Shown here one piece after another: positions 36,809-44,846 of a DNA stretch of 64,000 nucleotides. The DNA comes from Gammaproteobacteria bacterium (lineage in GTDB: Bacteria; Pseudomonadota; Gammaproteobacteria; Burkholderiales; Gallionellaceae), in the NCBI GenBank assembly GCA_018820925.1, contig JAHJNJ010000023.1, positions 28,572 through 92,571 on the forward strand, in the 5' to 3' direction. Within the stretch, counting starts at the first letter, position 1; each line of letters begins with the position of its first letter. The notes under the pieces are model-generated. The model had not been told where the DNA came from. It searched no databases and worked only from the letters and a program-made list of their open reading frames with translations. A program made the position numbers and the translations under genes.

Positions 36809-37293
36809 TTGACCGCCCGAATTTTTTGCAACTCTTCGATATCGATCATATCCTTGCTGCGTCCTGTCCCCGTTTTCATCTCGATCAGGTGATCGATTGA
36901 GGCAACCGGTATGCTGATCGGACCGACTTCGACCATCGTAGCCGCACGCCGCAAGTCCGCAAACGGGACAACCGGCTTGACCAGAATATCGATCACCGTT
37001 GCCATCGTCTGCACTCCGCGCAAACTGAAAGCCAACATGCCCTTCTCGCGATACCACTGCTCGATCAATTCAGGATTGGCCAGCGACTCGATTTCCACTG
37101 GAATCGCCGGACGCAAGCCGGAGGCCTTTGCCGCGGAAAAAAACCGCTGCAAATTACCCGCGTCCATCGCCAACACCACGTCCACATCCATCGTGACACG
37201 CTGATAACCGCGCAACGCCACCGCAAGCCCGCCCACCAATACAAACTCGACTTTTGCCTCGTCCAGCATTTTGAGCAGATCGAACATATTCAT
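36805..37293 (-). CDS. MNT/AbiEii-type nucleotidyltransferase (DUF6036-like)
   Basis: A 162-residue protein with the minimal nucleotidyltransferase signature: VLVGGLAVALRG followed by DVDVVLAM, which supplies the two metal-binding Asp residues. A C-terminal element, IDHLIEMKTGTGRSKDMIDI, is typical of the AbiEii/DUF6036 group. Such proteins act as toxins or antitoxins that nucleotidylate targets, or in defence. It lies inside the msh pilus operon between mshC and mshD, in the same direction. A GAGGAAG site lies before the ATG. It is not part of other msh loci, so it is probably an inserted cassette. Confidence 0.82.
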   Translation of the reverse strand: MNMFDLLKMLDEAKVEFVLVGGLAVALRGYQRVTMDVDVVLAMDAGNLQRFFSAAKASGLRPAIPVEIESLANPELIEQWYREKGMLAFSLRGVQTMATVIDILVKPVVPFADLRRAATMVEVGPISIPVASIDHLIEMKTGTGRSKDMIDIEELQKIRAVK

Positions 37294-37338
37294 GACGACA
37301 ACTTCCTCAATTCGGCAAGTATCAATTCAAAGTCGGGG

Positions 37339-37881
37339 TTAATGCACATAACCCGTCTCTGCCTCCACCGTGATGGGTTGAGCCACGCCGCTCACCGTAT
37401 ATATCCTTGCCGGAGCAGGTGTACTGCCCAGTGGAGTGAAACTCAAGCCTCCATGGGCTGAAGTGATTTGCACGCCTGCGGGAGAACATATCTTGTATTG
37501 ATAACTTATCTCGTCAATAGCACATCTCTGCGAAACAAGCACATTAAGCGGCGTTACACAATCGACCGCATACAGTCCGATTTCCCTCGCCGTATCAACA
37601 ACGCATACAGTCGTATGTTGCGCAATCGCTGTCTTCTGCGCAAAACGTAAAGTGGAAAGAACCTGATCGTAAAAACTGCGGCTATCGAACACATTCTTGT
37701 CGAAGAAACGCGGGATCGCGGCCACCGAGATGATGCCGAGGATGACTATGATGGTGATCAACTCCACCAGCGAAAAACCGCGCTGGCCGTTCGCGTGCAA
37801 CCCGCGAACGCGAGACTCACCACGCGAGAAACGCCATAGCTCGCGTTTTGATGTTCCGCCTTGTAAGGCGCATCTAAGCAT
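37339..37881 (-). CDS. mshC: MSHA minor prepilin MshC
   Basis: A 180-residue prepilin with the motif NGQRGFSLVELITIIVILGIIS (Glu5 present). A GspH-like region follows (LSTLRFAQKTAIAQHTTVCVV). The start at 37881 has GGGG about 10 nt upstream; the leader before the cleavage glycine is still long (about 34 residues), so the exact start is uncertain. A terminator hairpin (37991-38015) and one REP unit lie between it and mshA. Confidence 0.86.
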   Translation of the reverse strand: MLRCALQGGTSKRELWRFSRGESRVRGLHANGQRGFSLVELITIIVILGIISVAAIPRFFDKNVFDSRSFYDQVLSTLRFAQKTAIAQHTTVCVVDTAREIGLYAVDCVTPLNVLVSQRCAIDEISYQYKICSPAGVQITSAHGGLSFTPLGSTPAPARIYTVSGVAQPITVEAETGYVH

Positions 37882-37990
37882 GTTCAATCCCCAAACCGGA
37901 AATCCACGCCGGTTCTCGGCATGGCAAACTGCATTTTGTTGCCCATACAAAATTGAGCATTTAAATCCTTATACCCTGTGCTTCAATGAC

Positions 37991-38015
37991 AAACAGGGGG
38001 ACGCGCCCCCTGTTT
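37991..38015 (-). terminator. Strong hairpin between mshA and mshC
   Basis: aaacaggggg and ccccctgttt form a perfect 10-bp stem with a 5-nt loop (acgcg). Only three T residues end the stem on the minus strand, so termination may be partial. That would favour the major pilin mRNA over the downstream minor pilins. Confidence 0.6.
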
Positions 38016-38024
38016 GTTTGCACT

Positions 38025-38054
38025 GATGGGTATCGCAAGCTCAACCCATCCTAC
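38025..38054. repeat. Single REP unit downstream of mshA
   Basis: The stretch gatgggtatcgcaagctcaa followed by cccatcctac matches one arm of the REP pair inside bioH. CTAC marks the head on the minus strand. No partner unit is present. Confidence 0.7.
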
Positions 38055-38106
38055 CCGTACTTAACCTAATACAACAGGTAGCCATCCATTTGCCGGTGCA
38101 GGACCA

Positions 38107-38571
38107 TTACTGGCATGCCGCTGCATTCGCTGCTGTCATTGCGATTGTAGGTGCATTCCCAAGAACCGCTGGAGCAGTATATTGGACTTGGCAATTAGCG
38201 GCAGTTGTCACTCCTTCTGGCGTTGCTGTCGCCATCCCACCAGCCGCACCTGCAACAACTGTAAAACCCTGCCCGTTTACCAACTGAGCTGCAGCAATAA
38301 TGCCAGCGGCAGTTCCATCAGGGTAACCGTTTAACATGGTGACATTGGCACCTTCCATGTTCACAGTAGCCGGGGATGTTCCCGCTGCCAGCCATGCGGC
38401 ATGCGCTAAGGCTGCTGCCGACCGGACGGCTCCTTCCGCACCTCTGGCAGTTGCCAATCGTGCATCGTTTTGCAAGCCAACAAATCTCGGCAGCGCCGTC
38501 GCCGCCAGAATACCCAGAATCACGATCACCACGATCAGTTCGATCAGTGTAAAACCTTGTTGCTTTTGCAT
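38107..38571 (-). CDS. mshA: MSHA major pilin MshA
   Basis: A 154-residue type IVa prepilin with a short leader (MQKQQ) and motif GFTLIELIVVIVILGILAAT, so it would be cut by PilD before Phe and methylated. An alpha-helical spine continues to ARGAEGAVRSAAALAHAAW. The mature domain carries a C-terminal Cys pair (NCQVQYTAP to the final AACQ) that forms the D-loop. GGAGAG lies before the ATG. Upstream are a leader hairpin (38596-38609) and a candidate sigma54 promoter. Single-pilin placement and short size mark it as the main filament subunit. Confidence 0.92.
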   Translation of the reverse strand: MQKQQGFTLIELIVVIVILGILAATALPRFVGLQNDARLATARGAEGAVRSAAALAHAAWLAAGTSPATVNMEGANVTMLNGYPDGTAAGIIAAAQLVNGQGFTVVAGAAGGMATATPEGVTTAANCQVQYTAPAVLGNAPTIAMTAANAAACQ

Positions 38572-38595
38572 AGCAGTCTCTCCTATCTAAAGTTT

Positions 38596-38609
38596 GGGGC
38601 CGCAGCCCC
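38596..38609. other. Small hairpin in the mshA leader
   Basis: ggggc-cgca-gcccc forms a 5-bp GC stem in the mshA 5' leader. It may stabilise the pilin mRNA; no T-run supports termination on the minus strand. Confidence 0.35.
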
Positions 38610-38679
38610 GTTTTGGCCGTTTTCTGCCCTTGCCTTCATGATGCCGCAGCACTCTGTCGGGCCAACCCTTGCCCAATTT

Positions 38680-38695
38680 AGCCAGATTCGCGCCA
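38680..38695 (-). promoter_or_regulatory. mshA: Candidate sigma54 promoter of mshA
   Basis: On the minus strand TGGCGCGAATCTGGCT keeps the GG-N10-GC spacing and 4 of 5 bases of the -12 box. The start would be near 38670, giving a leader of about 100 nt. A sigma70-type TTGCAT-N17-TAAATT overlaps it, so the assignment is open. Confidence 0.4.
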
Positions 38696-38771
38696 GAATG
38701 CAAGCAATAATTCACGCCACAGCAACAGCTTAGCGCACTTTTTTAAAGCAGCAAGTGACGCTCGCTCGACA

Positions 38772-39389
38772 CTAGCGACCAATCCAGGACAGCAGGAACA
38801 CCAGAACGTAAAGGCTCCCCAACACGAGCAGGATGCCTGCCTGGCGCTCGTGCCTGAATACATAGTCATCCAGGTTGCGATTCGACGTTTCCATCGGTTT
38901 CAAGGCACGGCGCATGGACACCCAGCGGTTTGCCGCTTGTTCAAAATCGCGCAGCATGCTCGGGCGCAATAGCAAGAACAGGCCGACGAATGCCGCCAGC
39001 AGGGCGCCCAGCAAGGCGCTCAGCACCAGCGCGTCCAGCAGTCCTCCTACCAGCAACGGGGGCAGCTTGAAATACCTGCCCAGTCCGCTGACGGTGTTTG
39101 TCCTGTCCATGCTTACCGTGAAGTAGTAGAGAATGTAGCAGGCTCCGAGCAGGATGAGCATTCCGCTGCTACGGCGATAGCGATAAAACCAGGGATCGAA
39201 ATCGACACTACGCTCCAGCGACTGGTTCAAGTGGCGGGTGGATATCCAGCGGTTCAGGGTTTGCCCGGCGCGTTGCAGGCTTTGCGGACGCAACAGCAGC
39301 AACACACCGACTATCGCGCCTGCGATGCTGCCGACGATCAGAAATATGACGAAAGATTGCAACAGCCAGGATTGGAGCAGCGGGTTCAT
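38772..39389 (-). CDS. Membrane protein of unknown function with an internal duplication
   Basis: A 205-residue polytopic protein with four predicted transmembrane helices. Two halves repeat the same plan: a helix ending LLLLRP, a cytoplasmic stretch (QTLNRWISTRHLNQSLE and QAANRWVSMRRALKPME), then a short helix (SGMLILLGACYILYY and AGILLVLGSLYVLVFL). This suggests duplication of a two-helix unit. It sits between the prepilin gene and mshA in the pilus locus. The start at 39389 has AAGGT before it. No known family is recognised; an assembly or regulatory role in the pilus is only a guess. Confidence 0.75.
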   Translation of the reverse strand: MNPLLQSWLLQSFVIFLIVGSIAGAIVGVLLLLRPQSLQRAGQTLNRWISTRHLNQSLERSVDFDPWFYRYRRSSGMLILLGACYILYYFTVSMDRTNTVSGLGRYFKLPPLLVGGLLDALVLSALLGALLAAFVGLFLLLRPSMLRDFEQAANRWVSMRRALKPMETSNRNLDDYVFRHERQAGILLVLGSLYVLVFLLSWIGR

Positions 39390-39409
39390 GATATTTACCT
39401 TGGTTCCGA

Positions 39410-39928
39410 TTATTCCAGCCAATGATACGGATCAACGGGCTGGAACAGCGTCGCAGCAACTTCCTTGCCTGATTTCGTGTTCCCGGCGCCATGCTCGTAC
39501 TCGAACTTGACGTGAAAACGAATCCATTTTCTCCCGTCTTTTGCCGGCGTGAAGTATTCCGCGTGATCGACCGCATACACCAGGTCGCGCGACTTCAGGT
39601 CGTAAAACCACTGACCGGGCGGAATTGCCTGCGGAGCAGGATCAAAGAATTCACCTGCATAGTTTGGCGGTTTCCGCTGCAGCCATTCCATTGGATTGCC
39701 CGATTTCAGTGCTTTCAGTTCCTTTTCGTTGACCATGCCGCGCGTCATCAGCACACCGTAGCGCATCACCAGTGCGCTCTGCACCGCACCTGCCACTTGC
39801 TCCATCGCAGCCTTCTCGGCCAATTCCTGATTGAGTGGGACTCGCTGCAGGAACAAGCCGGCCAACACCGAGATGATGCTGATGACAATGATAAGTTCAA
39901 GAAGCGTAAAGCCGCGGTGCGCTTTCAT
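39410..39928 (-). CDS. MSHA prepilin (MshB/MshF position)
   Basis: A 172-residue prepilin with a six-residue leader (MKAHRG) and motif FTLLELIIVISIISVLAG (Glu5 present). The C-terminal domain lacks cysteines and is rich in aromatic residues (GQWFYDLKSRDLVYAVDHAEYF, KWIRFHVKFEYEH). It follows mshG with a 4-bp overlap, the position of mshF in Vibrio, although the pilin motif is more like MshB. A stable name cannot be given without alignment. Confidence 0.82.
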   Translation of the reverse strand: MKAHRGFTLLELIIVISIISVLAGLFLQRVPLNQELAEKAAMEQVAGAVQSALVMRYGVLMTRGMVNEKELKALKSGNPMEWLQRKPPNYAGEFFDPAPQAIPPGQWFYDLKSRDLVYAVDHAEYFTPAKDGRKWIRFHVKFEYEHGAGNTKSGKEVAATLFQPVDPYHWLE

Positions 39929-41166
39929 CTGTGCAACGCCGCCTTGCCCAGATCCCACATCGGCAGGAAGATGCCCAGCGCCAGCACCAGCACCAGGCCG
40001 CCCAGCAGCACGATCATGATGGGTTCGATGTTGGCGCTCAGGGTCTTGATCTCGTATTCCACCTCGCGCTCGTACATGCCGGCGATCTCGAACATGAGAC
40101 CGTCCATGTCGCCCGTTTCTTCACCCACGGCGATCATTTGCAATACGGTCGGGTTGAATACACCGGTTGTCGTCGCGGTGCGCAGGATGCTCTCGCCGCG
40201 TTCCACGCCGTCGCGCATCTGTTCGACGCGGCTGCGCATGAATTCGTTGTCCACCACCATCGCCACCGAGTTCAGGCCCTGCACGATGGGAATGCCGCTT
40301 TTGAAGGAAAGCGCCAGACTGCGCGCGAAGCGTGCCAGCGTCGCCTTCATGATGATCCTGCCCGCAATGGGAATATGGAATTTGTAGCGATCCCATTTGT
40401 AGCGCCCTTCTGCGGTGTTGATCCACGCGCGGAACGCGAGCCCCGCCCCGATCAGCAGCGCCAGCAAGACCGGCCAGAACTGCACCATGAAATCGGAGAA
40501 ACCCATCAATATCCGGGTCATCAACGGCAGCTCCGCATGAAACCCGGCGAACACTTTGGCAAAAGCGGGAATCACAAAGATATTGACGATGACGATGGCA
40601 ATCGCCATGGCGATCAACACGAACATCGGGTAGCGCACAGCCGACTTGATGCGCTCCTTCATGTCTTTCTCGAATTCGAGATGTTCGTACAAGCGCAGGA
40701 AGGTGATATCCAGCATGCCGGTCATCTCTCCGACTTGCACCATACTCAGATAGAACGGAGAGAACACTTTGGGATGGCGGCGCATGGCCACGGACAGCTC
40801 GCGCCCGCTGTCCAGGCTCTCGCGCATGTCCTGCAGCATCGCCGTGAACACCGGATTCCGCGAGGATTCCTGCAAACCGGCCAGTGCGCGCATGATAGGC
40901 ACACCAGCCTTGAGCAGGGTGTACATCTGGCGGCTGAACAGCATCAGCTCCATCACGTCGACTTTATTCTCCATGGTCAGCCGTTTCCACAGGCTGATCT
41001 CGGGATTGCTGCCGCTGCGGGCGGCTTGTGAGGTTTGCTTGATTTCGGTGGGCGTGATGCCGGTGTTGAGCAACTGGTCGGCGATGACGCCGCTATCCAG
41101 CCCTTCCAGTGTGCCCTGCACGAGGTCGCCGCGGTTGCTTCTTCCCTTGTAGGCGAATACCGGCAT
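39925..41166 (-). CDS. mshG: MSHA platform protein MshG (PilC/GspF family)
   Basis: A 413-residue inner-membrane platform protein. It starts PVFAYKGRSNRGDLVQGTLE as in the family and has two T2SSF repeats, each followed by transmembrane helices (FVLIAMAIAIVIVNIFVIP, FWPVLLALLIGAGLAF, PIMIVLLGGLVLVLALGIF). It turns ATPase motion into pilin addition with MshE. The start shares one base with the mshE stop (TAATG) and the end overlaps the prepilin gene. Confidence 0.94.
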   Translation of the reverse strand: MPVFAYKGRSNRGDLVQGTLEGLDSGVIADQLLNTGITPTEIKQTSQAARSGSNPEISLWKRLTMENKVDVMELMLFSRQMYTLLKAGVPIMRALAGLQESSRNPVFTAMLQDMRESLDSGRELSVAMRRHPKVFSPFYLSMVQVGEMTGMLDITFLRLYEHLEFEKDMKERIKSAVRYPMFVLIAMAIAIVIVNIFVIPAFAKVFAGFHAELPLMTRILMGFSDFMVQFWPVLLALLIGAGLAFRAWINTAEGRYKWDRYKFHIPIAGRIIMKATLARFARSLALSFKSGIPIVQGLNSVAMVVDNEFMRSRVEQMRDGVERGESILRTATTTGVFNPTVLQMIAVGEETGDMDGLMFEIAGMYEREVEYEIKTLSANIEPIMIVLLGGLVLVLALGIFLPMWDLGKAALHR

Positions 41167-42869
41167 TAATCTTCCACTTGGTTACTGATGCGCATGACTT
41201 CCAGCACCGAAGTATGTCCCAACTTCAGTTCGCGCATTGCGGCGTCGAGCAAGGTCCGGCCTTTGAGGTGTTCACGGGCTGCCTGCATGAAATGCCGGTT
41301 ATCTTCCTGCGCGGCAGCTTCCACCAGTTCCTGCCCCATTTCCAGCATCTCGTACACGCCAAGGCGTCCGTGGTAACCCGTGCCGTTGCAATGCGAACAG
41401 CCGCGGCCGTGCAGCAGCGCGCCCCAATCGTCGCGGGACACGCCTTCGACTTCCAGCCATTCGGCTTCCTGCGGCGTGGGGATATGTTTTTCGGCACAGC
41501 TTTCGCACACGCGCCGCAGCAGGCGCTGCGCCAGCACTGCCTGCACTGACGATGCCACCATGTATTTCGGCGCGCCCATGTCGACCAGGCGGAACAGCGT
41601 GCTGGCCGTGTCGCGCGTGTGCAACGTGGAGAACACGAGGTGACCGGTCATCGCCGCGCGCATGCCGATCTGCGCGGTTTCGGCATCGCGCATTTCGCCG
41701 ACGAGAATCACGTCCGGGTCCTGGCGCAAAGCGGAACGCAGCACGCGCGAAAAAGTCAGTTCGATCTTCTCGTTCACCTGCACCTGGTTGATGCCGGGCA
41801 AGCGGTATTCCACCGGGTCTTCCACGGTGATGATCTTCTGATCCATGGTATTGATTTCGGCCAGCCCGGCGTACAGGGTGGTGGTTTTGCCGCTGCCCGT
41901 TGGGCCGGTGACCAATACCATGCCGTTGCTGCGCTGGATGATTTCACGGAAACGCTTGAGCATGTCGGGCGGCATGCCGAGCTTGTCCAGCGTGAGGAAG
42001 CTGCCGCTCTGGTTGAGCAGACGCATGACCACCGATTCGCCGTATTGCGTGGGCATGGTGGAGATACGCACGTCGATCGCCTGTTCGCGCACACGCATGT
42101 TGAAGCGGCCGTCCTGCGGCAAGCGTTTTTCAGAAATATCCAGACCGGACATCAGCTTCAGGCGCAACGCGAGCGAGGGTGCAATCTTGCTGTCGGCTTC
42201 CGTTTGCAAATGCAGCACGCCGTCGATACGGAAGCGTATTTGCAGGCGCGTTTCCTGCGGCTCGATGTGGATGTCGGAAGCCCTCACCTGGGCGGCATCG
42301 TCGAACATGCTTTGCAGCAATTTGACCACCGGCGCTTCTTCGGTGCCGACCGTGTCGCTCAGCGCGCCGAAGTCGACATAGGTATCGCCCAGATCTTCCG
42401 AGACTTCGCGCGCCAGGCCGCTGATTTCCTCGGTGCGGCGATAGACGCGGTCTATGGTTTCCAGCAACTGGCCTTCGGTCACCACGGCAACGTCGATGTC
42501 GCGTTTGAGTGACTTGGAAATCTCGTCGAAGGCGAACAGGTCGGTGGGATCGGCCATACCGACCAGCAGTGTAGCGCCGCGTTCTTCCAGCACGACCGCA
42601 CGGAAGCGCCGTGCCTGGTTCTCCGGCATGCGCCGCACGATCTCGAGATTGACGTTGTAATATTTGAGGTTGATATAGGGGATGTTGAGCTGCTTGGCGA
42701 TGGCCTCGGAGATCATGTCTTCCGAGACGAAGCCATTATCCACCAGCACCCGGCCGAGCTTGCGGCCGCTGCGTTTTTGCTGCTCCAAAGCGAACTGGAG
42801 TTGATCCAGTGAAATGAGTTTCTGCTGCACCAGCAGATCGCCTAAGCGGACTTTCTCCGGACGCGCCAT
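41166..42869 (-). CDS. mshE: MSHA extension ATPase MshE
   Basis: A 567-residue hexameric GspE/PilB-type ATPase that drives pilus extension. The N-terminal MshEN region shows tandem c-di-GMP-binding type motifs (RLGDLLVQQKLI, then KLGRVLVDNGFV). The motor has Walker A (GPTGSGKTTTLYAG), an Asp box, a His box (LRQDPDVILVGEMRDAETAQ) and a zinc tetracysteine (CESC ... CSHCNGTGYHG). GGGGGAA precedes the ATG at 42869. It heads the mshE-to-mshQ block. Confidence 0.95.
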   Translation of the reverse strand: MARPEKVRLGDLLVQQKLISLDQLQFALEQQKRSGRKLGRVLVDNGFVSEDMISEAIAKQLNIPYINLKYYNVNLEIVRRMPENQARRFRAVVLEERGATLLVGMADPTDLFAFDEISKSLKRDIDVAVVTEGQLLETIDRVYRRTEEISGLAREVSEDLGDTYVDFGALSDTVGTEEAPVVKLLQSMFDDAAQVRASDIHIEPQETRLQIRFRIDGVLHLQTEADSKIAPSLALRLKLMSGLDISEKRLPQDGRFNMRVREQAIDVRISTMPTQYGESVVMRLLNQSGSFLTLDKLGMPPDMLKRFREIIQRSNGMVLVTGPTGSGKTTTLYAGLAEINTMDQKIITVEDPVEYRLPGINQVQVNEKIELTFSRVLRSALRQDPDVILVGEMRDAETAQIGMRAAMTGHLVFSTLHTRDTASTLFRLVDMGAPKYMVASSVQAVLAQRLLRRVCESCAEKHIPTPQEAEWLEVEGVSRDDWGALLHGRGCSHCNGTGYHGRLGVYEMLEMGQELVEAAAQEDNRHFMQAAREHLKGRTLLDAAMRELKLGHTSVLEVMRISNQVED

Positions 42870-42961
42870 AATTCCCCCTGTGAGACTTTCCAAACCATAC
42901 TGTCAGGAACGCAAGTTAGCCGTTTTTCCCTGTACTGACAAGCCTTCTGAGCGCTTTCTTC

Positions 42962-43447
42962 ATGTTTAACGTTATCCTTTATGAACCCGAAATTCCGCCC
43001 AATACCGGCAATATCATCCGTTTGTGCGCCAATACCGGCGCACAACTGCATCTGATTCGGCCATTGGGTTTCTCTCTCGACGACAAGAACCTGCGCCGTG
43101 CCGGGCTGGATTACCACGAATACGCGACCATGCAGGTGCATGACAACCTTGCCCAATGTCTGGAAAGTTTGCTGCACGCACGACTGTTCGCCTTCACCAC
43201 AAAAGCATCGCATCCCTATCACGAGGCAAAATATCAGGCTGGGGATGCCTTTCTGTTCGGTCCCGAGAGTCGCGGTCTGCCACGGGAGGTGCTGGATTCG
43301 ATCTCGCCGGAACGGCGTCTGCGTCTGCCCATGCTGCCGGACAATCGCAGTTTGAATCTGTCGAATACGGTGGCGGTGGTGGTGTTCGAGGCGTGGAGGC
43401 AGTGCGACTTTGCGGGAAGTCAGTCTTCGAATTCGCTGCCGGGTTGA
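42962..43447 (+). CDS. trmL: tRNA (cytidine(34)-2'-O)-methyltransferase TrmL
   Basis: A 161-residue SPOUT methyltransferase that methylates the wobble ribose of tRNA-Leu. Family motifs: N-terminal NVILYEPEIPPNTGNIIRLCANTG, the SAM knot FGPESRGLP and the final RSLNLSNTVAVVVFEAWRQ. Length equals that of E. coli TrmL. It is divergent from mshE and overlaps the end of convergent gpsA by 28 bp. Confidence 0.95.
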   Translation: MFNVILYEPEIPPNTGNIIRLCANTGAQLHLIRPLGFSLDDKNLRRAGLDYHEYATMQVHDNLAQCLESLLHARLFAFTTKASHPYHEAKYQAGDAFLFGPESRGLPREVLDSISPERRLRLPMLPDNRSLNLSNTVAVVVFEAWRQCDFAGSQSSNSLPG

Positions 43448-44412
43448 CGGCTGAGCAACGCTTCGACCGCCTTGTCCGCAGGCAAATCTTCATACAATAC
43501 GCGGTATACCGCTTCGCAGATGGGCATTTCGACGCCATGCTGCTGCGCGATGCGGTGCACTTCGCGTGCCGTATAAACGCCTTCGGCCACATGGCCCAGT
43601 TCGCTGAGAATCTTTTCCAGCGACTTGTGCTGCGCCAGCAGCATGCCGACCTGACGGTTGCGCGAAAGGTCGCCGGTGCAGGTCAGGATCAAATCGCCGA
43701 CGCCGGACAAACCGCCCAGCGTCTCGGCACGACCGCCCATTTGCAAACCGAGCCGGGTCATCTCGGCCAGGCCGCGCGTGAGCAGGGCGGCGCGCGCGTT
43801 GAGTCCCATTTTCATGCCGTCGCAGATGCCTGCAGCGATGGCCAGCACGTTCTTGACAGCGCCGCCGATCTCCACCCCCACCATGTCGGTGCTGGAGTAA
43901 ATGCGCAGGCGCGAGTGATGCAGGGCTTTCGCCGCGCGCTGCGCGAACTCGCCGTCGTTCGAGGCCAGCGTCATTGCCGTTGGCTGGCTGCGCGCCACTT
44001 CCTGCGCGAAGCTGGGGCCGGACAGGACACCGCGCGGAAAACTTGCCGGCAAAATCTCTTCCGCAATCTGGTGCGGAAACTGCGAGGTCCCGCTTTCGAA
44101 ACCTTTACACACCCAGACTACCGAAACGGGAGAGGACAGTTTGGCAAGTTGTTGCAATGTGCTGCGCAGCCCGGCAACCGGAACGGCGACGATGGCCAGT
44201 TCGGCATCGGCCAATGCCTCGCTCAACGAAGTGGACAGTCTCAGTTCGGCGGGAAGCGGGATATCCGGGAGGAAGCGCTCGTTTGACCGATCGCGCACCA
44301 TCGCCTCGATCTCGTCAGCTTCACGCGACCAGAGCGTGACCTGATGGCGCGGAGCAAAACTCACGGCCAGGGCCGTCCCCCACGCACCAGAACCCAATAT
44401 GGCAATTTTCAT
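43420..44412 (-). CDS. gpsA: Glycerol-3-phosphate dehydrogenase (NAD(P)+)
   Basis: A 330-residue cytoplasmic enzyme that reduces DHAP to sn-glycerol-3-phosphate for phospholipid synthesis. The N-terminal Rossmann motif is KIAILGSGAWGTALA. Substrate and catalytic parts are VLSGPSFAQEVA, GGAVKNVLAIAAGICDG and GVGDLILTCTGDLSRN. The ATG at 44412 overlaps the stop of the SH3 gene (ATGA). Its order behind secB and grxC is common in betaproteobacteria. Confidence 0.96.
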   Translation of the reverse strand: MKIAILGSGAWGTALAVSFAPRHQVTLWSREADEIEAMVRDRSNERFLPDIPLPAELRLSTSLSEALADAELAIVAVPVAGLRSTLQQLAKLSSPVSVVWVCKGFESGTSQFPHQIAEEILPASFPRGVLSGPSFAQEVARSQPTAMTLASNDGEFAQRAAKALHHSRLRIYSSTDMVGVEIGGAVKNVLAIAAGICDGMKMGLNARAALLTRGLAEMTRLGLQMGGRAETLGGLSGVGDLILTCTGDLSRNRQVGMLLAQHKSLEKILSELGHVAEGVYTAREVHRIAQQHGVEMPICEAVYRVLYEDLPADKAVEALLSRQPGSEFED

Positions 44413-44846
44413 CAGTCGCCCCACACTTCACCGGATTGCAAATAGCCGGTACTTCCGTCCACGTGACGCACTTTGACCCAGCCAGTGCCTGAATTGCTCA
44501 ACCATTCCAGACCGAGTTGCTGCGTCGCCTTGAACACCACTTCGGCATTTTCTTCCGGATTGCGCCGGACAATCGCAAGCGGTACCGTCACGATGACATA
44601 GCGCCGACTGCTCAATTGGCGTTTTTCTATCCAGAACATCTTGCCCGAAACATCGCGCACCTTGACCCAGTTGGCCAACTCCACCACTTGTTCCAGCGGC
44701 AGATAGCGCGTGGCAACGAACAATTTTTTTGCCTTGAGCGAATTGGCGTCGTACAGGATGGCCGGTTCCGCGACCGAAACGAACTCGAAGGCCTGCACTG
44801 CCGGGCTGGTAATAATCAGCAACAGCAGTGTCGCCCACACTTTCAT
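44412..44846 (-). CDS. Exported SH3-domain protein
   Basis: A 144-residue protein with a signal peptide (MKVWATLLLLIITSPAVQA). It has two bacterial SH3-like halves. The first runs over residues 22-78 (AILYDANSLKAKKLFVATRY, ANWVKVRDVSGKMFWIEK). The second runs over residues 83-143 (AIVRRNPEENAEVVFKATQQ, TGWVKVRHVDGSTGYL). Such domains often bind cell-wall peptides. It sits between secB and gpsA with overlapping starts and stops. Confidence 0.87.
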   Translation of the reverse strand: MKVWATLLLLIITSPAVQAFEFVSVAEPAILYDANSLKAKKLFVATRYLPLEQVVELANWVKVRDVSGKMFWIEKRQLSSRRYVIVTVPLAIVRRNPEENAEVVFKATQQLGLEWLSNSGTGWVKVRHVDGSTGYLQSGEVWGD

